From positions 1-64,000 of the forward strand of contig NZ_JADHEC010000013.1 of assembly GCF_015277675.1 (NCBI RefSeq): a stretch of 64,000 nucleotides of DNA, written 5' to 3'. The stretch is from Flavobacterium soyangense. Its GTDB lineage: Bacteria; Bacteroidota; Bacteroidia; Flavobacteriales; Flavobacteriaceae. Shown here one piece after another: positions 37,814-47,417 of this stretch; position 1 is the stretch's first letter, and each line of letters opens with the position of its first letter. Position numbers and translations under genes: made by a program. A model generated the notes under the pieces. It was not told where the DNA came from. It did not search any database and saw only the letters and a list, made by a program, of their open reading frames with translations.

Positions 37814-38323
37814 TTAGAATCTATATCTTACCCCTAAAGCGATATCTGAACTGTAGCCATTATCATAATAACCATTACCACCAAGTTCAGGTCTAAAATC
37901 AAGTGACAATTGTAACGGGAAATCAAAATTGTATTCGATTCCTACGTCACCTGCTGCAAAAGCAAACACCCCATTGTCATTAACTCCGTTATAATCGCTG
38001 TTATAACTGCCAAAACCTCCACCAACGCCGGCATACCAATTGAATCCTTCGTCAATATTCCAAACCCATTGGTACAAACCCGATAATTTTAATGCATTGT
38101 CTTTACCATAATAACCATTATTATGATAATTATTTCTATTTCTCCAGCCCAAATCCAATTCGAGGCGATTACTGTTTGATAATCCTCTTTGATACGAAAC
38201 TTCTGCGCCAAAACCGTCATTATCTCCCAATCGAAGACCTATTGCGTTTTTCGAAATGTCTTGTGCCTGTGTGGTAAATGCCAATCCTATTAGCATAACT
38301 GTTGTTAAAATGATTTTTTTCAT
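37814..38323 (-). CDS. small outer-membrane beta-barrel protein
   Basis: 169 residues with signal peptide ending QAQ. Eight or so amphipathic strands, glycine and aromatic rich, ending ALGVRYRF with the terminal Phe expected by the BAM complex. Typical OMP_b-brl family of Bacteroidota. Function unknown; such proteins are often envelope stability or stress porins. Confidence 0.82.
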   Translation of the reverse strand: MKKIILTTVMLIGLAFTTQAQDISKNAIGLRLGDNDGFGAEVSYQRGLSNSNRLELDLGWRNRNNYHNNGYYGKDNALKLSGLYQWVWNIDEGFNWYAGVGGGFGSYNSDYNGVNDNGVFAFAAGDVGIEYNFDFPLQLSLDFRPELGGNGYYDNGYSSDIALGVRYRF

Positions 38324-38468
38324 AAATAAATATTTGTAATTACTAAAGTTATAACTGCTGAAAGACTAAAAAATTATAGTATAATCCAAAAAAAAAATAA
38401 TTACCTTATTTTTTTAATAGCTTTTTAAAACTTCACACTTTAAACTTTTAAACTTTGAACTAATATAT

Positions 38469-38476
38469 TATATTTG
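38469..38476 (+). promoter_or_regulatory. aroC -7 box
   Basis: TATATTTG matches TAnnTTTG, 17 bp before the aroC ATG; no clear -33 TTG at normal spacing. Confidence 0.5.
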
Positions 38477-38492
38477 TTCAAAACTAATTAAA

Positions 38493-39557
38493 ATGGCAGG
38501 AAATAGCTACGGAACCCTATTTAGAATAACAACTTTTGGTGAATCACATGGAGAAGCTTTAGGCGGAATAATTGACGGTTGTCCTTCAGGGATTAGCTTA
38601 GATTTAGATGCAATTCAATTAGAAATGTCTCGAAGAAAACCGGGTCAATCCGCAATAGTTACACAGCGTAAAGAACCAGATGATGTACAATTTTTGTCTG
38701 GAATTTTCGAAGGAAAAACTACTGGAACTCCAATTGGGTTTATTATCCCGAATACCAATCAAAAATCAGACGATTACTCACATATCAAAGATAATTACAG
38801 ACCCAGTCATGCGGATTATGTATATGAAAAAAAATATGGTTTTCGAGATTATCGCGGTGGCGGAAGAAGTTCCGCACGCGAAACTGCCAGCAGAGTAGTG
38901 GCTGGTGCAGTTGCAAAACAAATACTTCCAGAAATAAAAATTAATGCTTTTGTTTCCTCAGTAGGTCCAATATTTTTAGAAAAACCATATCAGGATTTAG
39001 ACTTTTCTAAAACGGAAAACAATCCTGTTCGTTGTCCTGATGAAGAATCGGCCGTAAAAATGGAAGAATATATTCGTGTTATAAAAAAGCAGGGAGACAC
39101 AGTTGGAGGCACCATTACTTGCGTGATTCAAAATGTTCCAATTGGCTTGGGAGAACCAGTTTTTGATAAATTGCATGCTGAATTGGGCAAAGCAATGCTT
39201 TCCATAAATGCTGTAAAAGGTTTCGAATTTGGCAGCGGTTTTTGTGGTGCTCAAATGAAAGGAAGCGAACACAATGATTTATACAATCCTGACGGAACAA
39301 CTAAAACGAATCTTTCGGGAGGAATTCAAGGAGGAATTAGCAACGGAATGGACATATACTTTAGAGTAGCTTTCAAACCGGTGGCTACTATTATGCAAAA
39401 ACAGGATTCATTGGACAATAAAGGAAATATCACTGAAATGACTGGAAAAGGACGTCACGATCCTTGTGTCGTGCCACGAGCTGTTCCTATTGTTGAAGCA
39501 ATGGCAGCCATTGTTCTTGCTGATTTTTATTTGATAAATAAGACTTACTTTAAATAG
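38493..39557 (+). CDS. aroC: chorismate synthase
   Basis: 354 residues. [20 protein letters not shown] at the start, RQ-loop [24 protein letters not shown] in the FMN pocket and [14 protein letters not shown] near the end are diagnostic. It converts EPSP to chorismate using reduced FMN. A single gene with its own promoter. Confidence 0.97.
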   Translation: MAGNSYGTLFRITTFGESHGEALGGIIDGCPSGISLDLDAIQLEMSRRKPGQSAIVTQRKEPDDVQFLSGIFEGKTTGTPIGFIIPNTNQKSDDYSHIKDNYRPSHADYVYEKKYGFRDYRGGGRSSARETASRVVAGAVAKQILPEIKINAFVSSVGPIFLEKPYQDLDFSKTENNPVRCPDEESAVKMEEYIRVIKKQGDTVGGTITCVIQNVPIGLGEPVFDKLHAELGKAMLSINAVKGFEFGSGFCGAQMKGSEHNDLYNPDGTTKTNLSGGIQGGISNGMDIYFRVAFKPVATIMQKQDSLDNKGNITEMTGKGRHDPCVVPRAVPIVEAMAAIVLADFYLINKTYFK

Positions 39558-39603
39558 TATTCAGTCACAGTTTACAGAAAATCAGAATACTAAAAACAAA
39601 AAA

Positions 39604-40878
39604 ATGACTGAAACCAAAAAACCATCCTTATTAGGTAATCTTACTGTTCAAATTCTTATAGCCATGTTACTTGGGGCAATATTGGGTATTTATATTCATA
39701 ATAGTTATAATGTAGTTTTTGCCAAAGAATTTAGTGATAAGGTAAAAATATTGGCAACTGTTTTTATTCGTTTGGTTCAAATGATTATTGCTCCATTAGT
39801 ATTTACGACATTAGTAGTTGGAATTGCTAAATTGGGTGACATAAAAACCGTAGGAAGGGTAGGGGGAAAAGCATTAGGATGGTTTTTTAGCGCTTCTTTT
39901 ATTTCACTTTTAATAGGTATGTTTTGGGTAAATATTTTGAAGCCTGGTATTGGATTAAATTTATTAAATATTGATTTAACTTCTGCTGCTGAAGTGACAG
40001 GAAATGCACACAGTTTCTCTGCTCAAAACTTTATTGAACATATTTTTCCTAAAAGTATTTTTGAGGCCTTGGCGAATAATGAAATCCTGCAAATCGTTAC
40101 TTTTTCTATCTTTTTTGGATTGGCCGCAGCCTCAATAGGCAGTTTTGCAAAACCAGTTATCAATGCTTTAGATAAAACTTCTCATATCGTTCTTAAAATG
40201 GTGAATTATGTGATGAAGTTTGCTCCTCTGGGTGTTTTCGGAGCAATTGCGGGTGTTTTTGCTATAAAAGACTTAAACGAATTAGTTATCACCTACATCA
40301 AATTTTTTGGTTCTTTCCTTATAGGAATTGGATCTCTATGGGTTTTTCTTATAGCAGTAGGATTTATTTTTCTTGGAAAAAAAATGAAAACTTTGTTAAG
40401 TCATATTGTTAGTCCATTGATAATCGCATTTGGTACAACAAGTAGCGAAGCAGTTTTTCCTAAACTCACTGAGGAACTGGAGCGTTTTGGTATAAGAGAC
40501 AAAATTGTTTCTTTTATGTTACCATTGGGTTATTCGTTCAATTTAGACGGAAGCATGATGTATATGACTTTTGCGAGTTTATTCATCGCACAAGCCTATG
40601 GAATCCATTTAGACATGGGAACCCAAATGACGATGCTTTTAGTCTTGATGCTTACCAGTAAAGGAATTGCGGGAGTACCAAGAGCAAGTTTAGTGGTTGT
40701 TGCTGCCACCTGCGGAATGTTTAAGATTCCTATTGAAGGTATTGCATTAATTCTGCCAATTGATCATTTCTGTGATATGTTTAGAAGCGCCACTAATGTT
40801 TTGGGCAATGCATTGGCAACATCTGTAGTAGGGAAATGGGAAGATGAAGACAATGCTCCTTCTAAAATAATAAAATAA
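39604..40878 (+). CDS. dicarboxylate/amino acid:cation symporter (DAACS/SDF family)
   Basis: 424 residues, eight transmembrane helices and two re-entrant loops. The hallmark AFGTTSSEAVFPKL (serine-rich loop), YSFNLDGSMMYMTFA and GIAGVPRASLVVVAAT are intact. The family takes up glutamate, aspartate or C4-dicarboxylates with H+ or Na+. The precise substrate is not readable from sequence. It starts 46 bp after aroC. Confidence 0.93.
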   Translation: MTETKKPSLLGNLTVQILIAMLLGAILGIYIHNSYNVVFAKEFSDKVKILATVFIRLVQMIIAPLVFTTLVVGIAKLGDIKTVGRVGGKALGWFFSASFISLLIGMFWVNILKPGIGLNLLNIDLTSAAEVTGNAHSFSAQNFIEHIFPKSIFEALANNEILQIVTFSIFFGLAAASIGSFAKPVINALDKTSHIVLKMVNYVMKFAPLGVFGAIAGVFAIKDLNELVITYIKFFGSFLIGIGSLWVFLIAVGFIFLGKKMKTLLSHIVSPLIIAFGTTSSEAVFPKLTEELERFGIRDKIVSFMLPLGYSFNLDGSMMYMTFASLFIAQAYGIHLDMGTQMTMLLVLMLTSKGIAGVPRASLVVVAATCGMFKIPIEGIALILPIDHFCDMFRSATNVLGNALATSVVGKWEDEDNAPSKIIK

Positions 40879-41044
40879 CTAAATATAAATTACCACAAAC
40901 CTGTTCAACCATTTGGGTGGTCTTTTTTATCAAATTTTAATAAAAGTTATTTTTTTCAAATCAGATGATATTTTTAACTATTATGAATTAGAGAAATAAC
41001 CTATAAAAAAAGATTTTATATCGTTTTAATAAATATTTATTATT

Positions 41045-41052
41045 TATATTTG
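41045..41052 (+). promoter_or_regulatory. -7 box before the hybrid kinase
   Basis: TATATTTG, 20 bp before the ATG at 41072. Confidence 0.5.
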
Positions 41053-41071
41053 AATCGAATTTTAATTAATT

Positions 41072-43282
41072 ATGTATCAAATTCGGATTTTTTTAGTCCT
41101 ATTATTATTGCTGAGCCCTTTCAGTAATATATCTTTTGCACAAACGAAGATACCTTCCAAAGAAGAAATTAAAAAAACAGCTAAACTAGCAGTTCAATAC
41201 TTGCGTGAGGACAATTATGAAAAATCGTTATCAACGGCAAGACAAAGTTTAAATTACGCCACAATCATTAAAGACGATTACCTTATTGCCGCTTCTTATA
41301 ATGTAGTTGCAGCAAATCTTGAAGAATTGTCTGAATATGAGAAAGCTATTTTATATTATAAAAAAGGCTTGTCTTATGCCAATAAAACCAATAATGATAA
41401 AATAAAAAATTGGATAAATAATAATTTGGGGAATGTATATTGCTTTGAAAAAAAACAATATGAAACAGGAATAAAGTATTATAAAAAATCTCTTGAATAT
41501 AGTCAAAAGACGACCGATACGAGTCAAATTGTTTTCACAAAACTCAATATTGCCTGGGCTTATTTTGATATTGGTCATTTTAAAGAAGGATTCCCATATT
41601 TACAATACATAAATAAATACCACCCTAAATTTGGGAATGAGTCAACTATAGTTGCATTCAATATGCTTAATGGAATGTATTATAGTCATATAAATGATAA
41701 TAAAAAAGCAGAATTTTATTTTTTGACTGCCATAAAATTAGGAAACAAAAGAAATGAAAAATCGGATTTATCATTTTCGCATCAGGAATATTCTAAGTTT
41801 TTATTAAAAAAAGGAGATTATAAGCAAGCATATGTAAACTTAACCCTTTACAATAAAATTACTGATGAAATTTATAAAAAAGATAAAATTAAAAAGGCTA
41901 ATGTAGCCGGGATTAATCTCGAATTAGACGAATATAAAAGAGAAATTGATAAAATAGAAACAGAAAGAAATTTACAATCTCAAAGTTTGAAAAAATCAAA
42001 AATTATTGTGTTTTTATTTGTCATTGCATTATTGGTTGTATTGTTATTCTTTTATTCACTTTATAAAAACTATAATTTTAAGAAAAAGGCAAATCATGAT
42101 CTTACTATTGCCAATGAAGAATTGCTTATAGCAAGAGATAAAGCAGAAGAAGCTTCCTATGCAAAAACACAATTCGTATCAACCATCAGCCATGAATTAA
42201 GAACGCCTTTATATGGCGTTGTTGGGATTACAAATATGCTGTTAGACGAGCATAAAGAACTAGCAAATAGCCCGCATTTGAGTTCACTTAAATTTTCAGC
42301 GCGCTATTTACTATCGCTTGTGAACGATATTCTCCAAATAAATAAAATTGAAGAAAACAGAATTGTTCTTGAAAATTTAACTTTTAATGTTACAGATGAG
42401 ATTAACATGGTTAAAAACTCACTCTCTTTTATTTCACAAAGTCATAATAATAAAATAACGATAAAAATTGATCCGTCAATTCCAGAATATTTAATTGGGG
42501 ATAAATTACGATTTGCCCAAATACTTATGAATTTAATAAGCAATGCTTTGAAGTTCACAAACAATGGAGAGGTAATTGTGAGTGCTAATTTAGTTAAAGT
42601 TGAAGATAAATCGCATTATATTGAATTTCAAATATCGGATAACGGTATAGGAATTGCCACAGATGACCAAGACAAAATTTTTGAAAAATTTGTTCAGGTT
42701 GGAAGAAAAGAGAATGATTATCAGGGAACCGGTCTGGGTTTAGCAATTGTGAAACGATTATTGGAATTATTTAAAAGTGAAATTTCACTAGAAAGCCAGA
42801 TTGGGATTGGAACGACATTCACATTTACCATAGCATTTGATTTTGACCCTAATAAAACAAAAGAAATAATAAACAATATAAGGGTAGATTTAAGTTCAGG
42901 TCAAATTTTTAAGGTATTGGTTGTTGAAGACAACAAAATTAATCAAATTGTCACTAAGAAAATAATTGAAAAAAATAATTGCAGCTGTTTCCTTGTTGAT
43001 GATGGATTTCAGGCAATTGAAATATTGAATAAGGAAGTCTTTGATGTCATTTTAATGGATATAAATATGCCTCTGATAAGTGGTTTTGAAACTACAAGAC
43101 AAATTCGTCTCAAAGGAATTAACACGCCTATAATTGCTTTAACGGCTTTCGCCAAAGATGAAATTACAGAAGAGGCACTTTCAGCAGGAATGAACGATAT
43201 TATTATAAAACCTTTTGAAACTTTAAAATTATTTCAGGTTATTAATTATCAAATCAATAAAACAAAAAACGCTGTCGTTTGA
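41072..43282 (+). CDS. TPR-containing hybrid sensor histidine kinase/response regulator
   Basis: 736 residues. Signal peptide (1-24), tetratricopeptide-like helical repeats in the periplasm (about 30-270), a coiled coil, one membrane helix at about 311-331 (IIVFLFVIALLVVLLFF), then HisKA with the H-box FVSTISHELRTPLYG (His near 375), HATPase_c with NLISNALKFTNNGEV and GTGLGLAIVKR, and a receiver domain from about 612 (VLVVEDNKINQ, phospho-Asp in LMDINMPL, Lys in IIIKPF). It has no DNA-binding output, so it must signal to another phosphotransfer protein. No regulator gene lies beside it. The ligand is unknown. Confidence 0.92.
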   Translation: MYQIRIFLVLLLLLSPFSNISFAQTKIPSKEEIKKTAKLAVQYLREDNYEKSLSTARQSLNYATIIKDDYLIAASYNVVAANLEELSEYEKAILYYKKGLSYANKTNNDKIKNWINNNLGNVYCFEKKQYETGIKYYKKSLEYSQKTTDTSQIVFTKLNIAWAYFDIGHFKEGFPYLQYINKYHPKFGNESTIVAFNMLNGMYYSHINDNKKAEFYFLTAIKLGNKRNEKSDLSFSHQEYSKFLLKKGDYKQAYVNLTLYNKITDEIYKKDKIKKANVAGINLELDEYKREIDKIETERNLQSQSLKKSKIIVFLFVIALLVVLLFFYSLYKNYNFKKKANHDLTIANEELLIARDKAEEASYAKTQFVSTISHELRTPLYGVVGITNMLLDEHKELANSPHLSSLKFSARYLLSLVNDILQINKIEENRIVLENLTFNVTDEINMVKNSLSFISQSHNNKITIKIDPSIPEYLIGDKLRFAQILMNLISNALKFTNNGEVIVSANLVKVEDKSHYIEFQISDNGIGIATDDQDKIFEKFVQVGRKENDYQGTGLGLAIVKRLLELFKSEISLESQIGIGTTFTFTIAFDFDPNKTKEIINNIRVDLSSGQIFKVLVVEDNKINQIVTKKIIEKNNCSCFLVDDGFQAIEILNKEVFDVILMDINMPLISGFETTRQIRLKGINTPIIALTAFAKDEITEEALSAGMNDIIIKPFETLKLFQVINYQINKTKNAVV

Positions 43283-43292
43283 CAGCGTTTCT
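43267..43292 (+). terminator. terminator overlapping the kinase stop codon
   Basis: AAACGCTGTC (43267-43276) pairs with GACAGCGTTT (43281-43290) around GTTT. The stop codon TGA (43280-43282) straddles loop and stem, so the last four codons are in the left arm. Downstream T are few, but the stem is perfect. Confidence 0.7.
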
Positions 43293-43324
43293 TATTGCTT
43301 TATTAAACAAAATTGATTATACTT

Positions 43325-43786
43325 CTATTTAATTGGGATAGTTTTTAGAGCTCTTTTTTTAGCACCTTCTTTTTTTGCAACAACAACATGAAGAATACCA
43401 TCTTTATAATTGGCTTCTATTTTGTTTTCATCTATGGTATCAGGTAAACTGAAAGTTCTGTTGAAGGATTTGTAATTAAATTCTCTTCTGATGTAGTTTT
43501 CTTTTTTTTCTTCTTTTTCTTCTTCCTTTTCTGAAGAAATCATTAGAATATCATTATCGATTTCAACTTTGAAGTCTTCTCTTTTCATTCCAGGAGCTGC
43601 CATTTCAACTTCAATTTTAGTATCAGTTTCTTTTAAATTTACAGAAGGAAGATTGCTGCCTAAAGCTGCAAAATTTCTGTCTGTCCAATCAAATAAATCT
43701 TTTGTAATAAAATCATCGAAAAAATTGTTGACTAATTTACTTTCCACTGTTGGAAACAAGCTGTTTGTTTTAACTAAAGTTTTCAT
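43325..43786 (-). CDS. Hsp20/alpha-crystallin small heat-shock protein
   Basis: 153 residues. The alpha-crystallin domain (about 45-140) begins PSVNLKETDTKIEVEMAAPG and contains the YIRREFNYKSFNRTFSLP and ANYKDGILHVVV strands. The N-terminal arm (TNSLFPTVESKLVNNFFDDF) mediates oligomer contacts. ATP-independent holdase for unfolding proteins. A single gene; the upstream region is AT-rich and no CIRCE-type repeat was found. Confidence 0.93.
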   Translation of the reverse strand: MKTLVKTNSLFPTVESKLVNNFFDDFITKDLFDWTDRNFAALGSNLPSVNLKETDTKIEVEMAAPGMKREDFKVEIDNDILMISSEKEEEKEEKKENYIRREFNYKSFNRTFSLPDTIDENKIEANYKDGILHVVVAKKEGAKKRALKTIPIK

Positions 43787-43908
43787 AATGTATAATATTA
43801 AATTGTTTATAATTAACTGTCATAAAATTAACGAAAATCAGTTAATAATAAAATCAATATAACAAATAATTAACACTTAAATATCTGATAATAAGAAACT
43901 TACTAATA

Positions 43909-43949
43909 AAAAAATCAGCTTTTAGTATTTAACTAAAAGCTGATTTTTT
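43909..43949. terminator. strong bidirectional terminator downstream of the helicase
   Basis: An 18-bp perfect stem (43909-43926 with 43932-43949) with loop ATTTA and A/T runs on both ends. It terminates the minus-strand helicase transcript before hsp20. Confidence 0.85.
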
Positions 43950-43976
43950 TTAAAATATTACGAAATAAAGACACAA

Positions 43977-45230
43977 TTAATACCAGCGTTTTTTGTTTTG
44001 TTTAGAAGCCTCGGATTTTCTTGATTTATGGGCACCTCCGCTTCGGTTTGAATTTTTTTGAGCAGACGCCGGAGCTGTTTCCGGACTGCCTGAATGCCAA
44101 GGATAGGGATGGTCGCTGATGGTTTTTACCTCGACTTTGATTAGCTTTTGAATGTCTTTCCAATATTGATGTTCGTCTTTACCGCAAAAAGAAATCGCAA
44201 TTCCTTCATTTCCGGCACGACCGGTTCTACCAATTCGGTGAACGTAAGTTTCGGGAATATTGGGTAAATCAAAATTGATTACAAAAGGCAATTGGTCAAT
44301 ATCAATACCACGAGCAGCAATATCGGTTGCTACAAGAACGCCAACTTCTTTATTTTTGAAGGCATCCAAAACGCGTTGTCTGGCGTTCTGTGATTTGTCC
44401 CCGTGAATAGCTTCAGCGGCTATGTTGTTTTTCCGCAAAGCTTTTACCACATTATCGGCACCGTGTTTAGTTCTGGAAAAGACCAAAACATCCGATAAAT
44501 TTTGATTTTTTATCAAATGATACAACAGGTTTCTTTTCTCGGTTTTTTCAACAAAATATACGTGTTGTTCTACGTTTTCGGCTGTAGATGAAACAGGTGA
44601 AACTTCTACTTTTTCTGGATCTTTCAGGAACATTTCGGCTAATTCCCTTATGGCGATTGGCATCGTTGCCGAGAATAATAATGTTTGTCTGTTTTTTGGC
44701 GTAAGCTTTACAATTTTCTTGACATCGTTTATGAATCCCATATCCAGCATTTGGTCTGCTTCGTCAAGGACTAAGGTGTGCAAATGGTCTAAATCAATAA
44801 AACCTTGTTTGTGCAAATCCAACAATCTTCCGGGTGTTGCAACCAAAACATCAACTCCTTTGCGTAGCGCATCAACTTGTGGAACTTGAGAAACTCCGCC
44901 AAAAATAGTCAATTGTGTTAAGTTAGTATATTTGCCATAAGTGTCAAAGCTTTGGCCAATTTGTACTGCTAATTCTCGTGTAGGAGTTACAATTAAAGCC
45001 CGAATTTCTTTGGCTTTTTTCGATGAACCCACAATTCGGTGCAATTGATGTATGATAGGAATGGCAAATGCTGCCGTTTTTCCTGTTCCTGTTTGGGCAC
45101 AACCTATTAAATCTCTTCCTGCTAAAACTAGTGGAATGGATTGCTCTTGAATAGGTGTTGGGCTTATGTAGCCTTCTTCAAAAACGGCTCTTTGTATACT
45201 TTTTGAAAGTGATAAATCTTCGAATAACAT
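43977..45230 (-). CDS. DEAD-box RNA helicase (RhlE-type)
   Basis: 417 residues from the ATG at 45230. Q-motif TPIQEQSIP, motif [15 protein letters not shown], motif [15 protein letters not shown], and motif [12 protein letters not shown] are intact. The short basic C-terminal tail ([22 protein letters not shown]) probably binds RNA. Cold-adapted RNA unwinding or ribosome assembly is typical. A TATCTTTG box (minus strand, 45283-45276) places transcription start near 45270, which rules out the longer start at 45278. Confidence 0.95.
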   Translation of the reverse strand: MLFEDLSLSKSIQRAVFEEGYISPTPIQEQSIPLVLAGRDLIGCAQTGTGKTAAFAIPIIHQLHRIVGSSKKAKEIRALIVTPTRELAVQIGQSFDTYGKYTNLTQLTIFGGVSQVPQVDALRKGVDVLVATPGRLLDLHKQGFIDLDHLHTLVLDEADQMLDMGFINDVKKIVKLTPKNRQTLLFSATMPIAIRELAEMFLKDPEKVEVSPVSSTAENVEQHVYFVEKTEKRNLLYHLIKNQNLSDVLVFSRTKHGADNVVKALRKNNIAAEAIHGDKSQNARQRVLDAFKNKEVGVLVATDIAARGIDIDQLPFVINFDLPNIPETYVHRIGRTGRAGNEGIAISFCGKDEHQYWKDIQKLIKVEVKTISDHPYPWHSGSPETAPASAQKNSNRSGGAHKSRKSEASKQNKKRWY

Positions 45231-45275
45231 ATAATTTGTATTAAATATCCTGTAATTAGTACATAGATAGTGCTG

Positions 45276-45283
45276 CAAAGATA
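45276..45283 (-). promoter_or_regulatory. helicase -7 box
   Basis: Minus strand TATCTTTG matches TAnnTTTG. The ATG is 46 bp downstream, a leader length usual for cold-responsive helicases. Confidence 0.6.
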
Positions 45284-45347
45284 GGTTTATTATTTTTGTT
45301 GGAAATTAGTTGGTATTTTTTGGATAACCAAAAAAAACATTAAAGCA

Positions 45348-46391
45348 TTACAAAGCTTCAATGCTATTATGCGATTTTATAAAATCAGTAACGAGATAAC
45401 CAATAAGTTTACCAATTAAATGATTGTTTTTTTCTTCTCCAAGGTCAGGAGCACCTTCACAAATATGTAAATAAGCCGCATTTTTGTTTTTGCCGAAATA
45501 AGTGACAAACTGCCGAAGTTCTTCAATAGAAAAGCCACTTAAAGTCATGGCGCTGCTTGCAATATTGGGAATCGCATCAAGATCAATTTCAATTCCGTAG
45601 GAATCATTTTGAATAAATTCTAAAGCATGAACAAGTTCCTGATTAAAGTTTTTTTCCTTTCGAATGTTGATACTGTCATATGTATTGTAACGGACTCTGT
45701 CTTCAATTTTTTTGATAATATCCAGAACACTTTTTGAAGTATAATTTTCATGTAAACCAAAAATGAAATATTTTTTCAAAAAACCTTCTTCATAAGCATA
45801 AGAAAAACCGTTTCCGCTATGGCGTCCTTCGAGAATTCTAAAATCAGAATGAGCATCAAAATTTATGGCATTAATGGATTTTCCTTTGGCAAGTGCTGTT
45901 CCTTTTATGTTTCCGTAAGAATTGTTGTGACCGCCTCCAATAACTATCGGAATCTTCCCGGATTTTGTGATAGTAAAAATAATATGGGAAACTTCTTTGT
46001 CAATTTTTTCTACAAGTTGGCTCAGTTTTGTCCGATCATCGACATTGTTAAAATTCAAATGCTCTACATCTTTCATTTCTTCACAAACGTCTAGTTTTCC
46101 TAAAATAAGAATTTGACTTCCTTTGCAAAAGCGATTATGCTGAATATTGGCAATACTTCCTATAGCACTATCCCAGGCTGATGCTGCTCCGGGTCTGCCA
46201 TAATTAGCTCTGACGCCTATATCTTCAGGGATTCCAAATATTACATATTTTGCTTCTGAAGTTTTCAAAAAAGAAGTTGGATCTACTCCTTTTGGAATAG
46301 TCATCATTTTCTCTCCAAATTTTATTTCGCCACTTCTGTGGTTCGTAACTTTTGCAAGGTCAATAATCGTAAATGGGATTAGTTTTTCCAT
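45348..46391 (-). CDS. hutG: formimidoylglutamase-like arginase-family enzyme
   Basis: 347 residues from the ATG at 46391. The binuclear manganese motifs are IGGGHNNSYGN, NFDAHSDFR and YGIEIDLDAIP. In Bacteroidota these longer ureohydrolases are formimidoylglutamases of histidine breakdown. The hutI gene lies at 47416 on the same strand, separated by an oppositely oriented coiled-coil gene, which supports the call. A TATATTTG box (46414-46407, minus) argues against the longer frame to 46445. hutH and hutU are not in the window. Confidence 0.85.
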   Translation of the reverse strand: MEKLIPFTIIDLAKVTNHRSGEIKFGEKMMTIPKGVDPTSFLKTSEAKYVIFGIPEDIGVRANYGRPGAASAWDSAIGSIANIQHNRFCKGSQILILGKLDVCEEMKDVEHLNFNNVDDRTKLSQLVEKIDKEVSHIIFTITKSGKIPIVIGGGHNNSYGNIKGTALAKGKSINAINFDAHSDFRILEGRHSGNGFSYAYEEGFLKKYFIFGLHENYTSKSVLDIIKKIEDRVRYNTYDSINIRKEKNFNQELVHALEFIQNDSYGIEIDLDAIPNIASSAMTLSGFSIEELRQFVTYFGKNKNAAYLHICEGAPDLGEEKNNHLIGKLIGYLVTDFIKSHNSIEAL

Positions 46392-46406
46392 AAAATATAT
46401 AATCAC

Positions 46407-46463
46407 CAAATATAATATAATTGTCGAGAATACGTTATAGGTCATATTATATTATTAAATTTG
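46407..46463. promoter_or_regulatory. divergent promoters of hutG and the coiled-coil gene
   Basis: Minus-strand TATATTTG (46414-46407) serves hutG, and plus-strand TAAATTTG (46456-46463) serves the gene at 46484. The two boxes are 41 bp apart, so the polymerases would compete. Confidence 0.55.
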
Positions 46464-46483
46464 TATAAAAATTTTAAAAAAAA

Positions 46484-47365
46484 ATGGAAGAGCAACAAAA
46501 TAATTCAAGTTCAAGTCTAAAGGTAATTATTGCCATTTTAGCAATCCTGTTAGTAGGAAGTTTAGTTTATATTTATAAAATGACCACAGATGCCAAAACT
46601 GTTCAGACAGAATTGACAAAAACCGTATCTGAAAAAGAGTTGGTAATGAAAGATTTACAGGAGTTAAAAGCTACCTATGATACCGCAATTGCTGAAAACA
46701 CCTCAATGTCCGATGAATTAATTAAAGAAAGAGACAAAGTGGTAAACTTGATAAATGAAGTAAATAAATCAAAAGGTGATGTGTCAAAATACAGATCACA
46801 ATATGCCAAATTAGAAGGCAATATGAAGGTTTTAATGGCCGAAAACGAAGGTCTGAAAAAACAAAACACAGTTTTAACTACACAACGAGACAGCACTATT
46901 GTTGTTTTAGGTGAATCCAAAAAAAACAACGAAGTATTGGTAGGTCAAAACGAAGAGTTGGCAAAAACTGTTGAAAAAGGTTCGAAATTGTCTGTTTTGA
47001 ATATGAAAACTTCAGCTTATAAAATAAAAAGTTCCGGTAAACAAATTGAGACGGATAAAGCAGGCAGAGCCAATGTACTTAGAATTAGTTTTACAATTGC
47101 AGAAAACCAAATTGCGAAATCTGGGGATAAAGAATATTATGTACAAGTAATTGATAGCAAAAGCAATGTGTTAGGTGATAAACAAACAGTTTCTTTTGGA
47201 GACAAATCATTGACTTATAGTTTTATAACTACTGTAAAATATGAAAATAAAACAGTTCAGGTTTCACAAGATTTGCCTGGTAAAAACTTCGAAAAAGGAA
47301 CCTATTTTGTAAATGTTTTCGACAAGGATGAATTGGTTTCTAAAACAAGTTTTACTTTAAGATAA
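46484..47365 (+). CDS. membrane-anchored coiled-coil protein of unknown function
   Basis: 293 residues. An N-terminal hydrophilic start MEEQQNNSSSS, one membrane helix (about 13-31), a long coiled coil (about 35-170) and a C-terminal beta-rich domain (FTIAENQIAKSGDKEYYVQV, GTYFVNVFDKD). It is a conserved flavobacterial type but I do not recognise a named family. The layout suggests a periplasmic or surface scaffold. It lies between hutG and hutI in the opposite direction. Confidence 0.82.
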   Translation: MEEQQNNSSSSLKVIIAILAILLVGSLVYIYKMTTDAKTVQTELTKTVSEKELVMKDLQELKATYDTAIAENTSMSDELIKERDKVVNLINEVNKSKGDVSKYRSQYAKLEGNMKVLMAENEGLKKQNTVLTTQRDSTIVVLGESKKNNEVLVGQNEELAKTVEKGSKLSVLNMKTSAYKIKSSGKQIETDKAGRANVLRISFTIAENQIAKSGDKEYYVQVIDSKSNVLGDKQTVSFGDKSLTYSFITTVKYENKTVQVSQDLPGKNFEKGTYFVNVFDKDELVSKTSFTLR

Positions 47366-47387
47366 GTTAGTTCGGGAATTATATAGG

Positions 47388-47417
47388 AAAGAGGAGCATA
47401 GTTGTTCCTCTTTTTTT
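47388..47417. terminator. bidirectional terminator at the hutI 3' end
   Basis: AAAGAGGAGCA (47388-47398) pairs with 47403-47413 with one G-U pair, followed by T. It touches the hutI stop (47416-47418). Confidence 0.8.
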
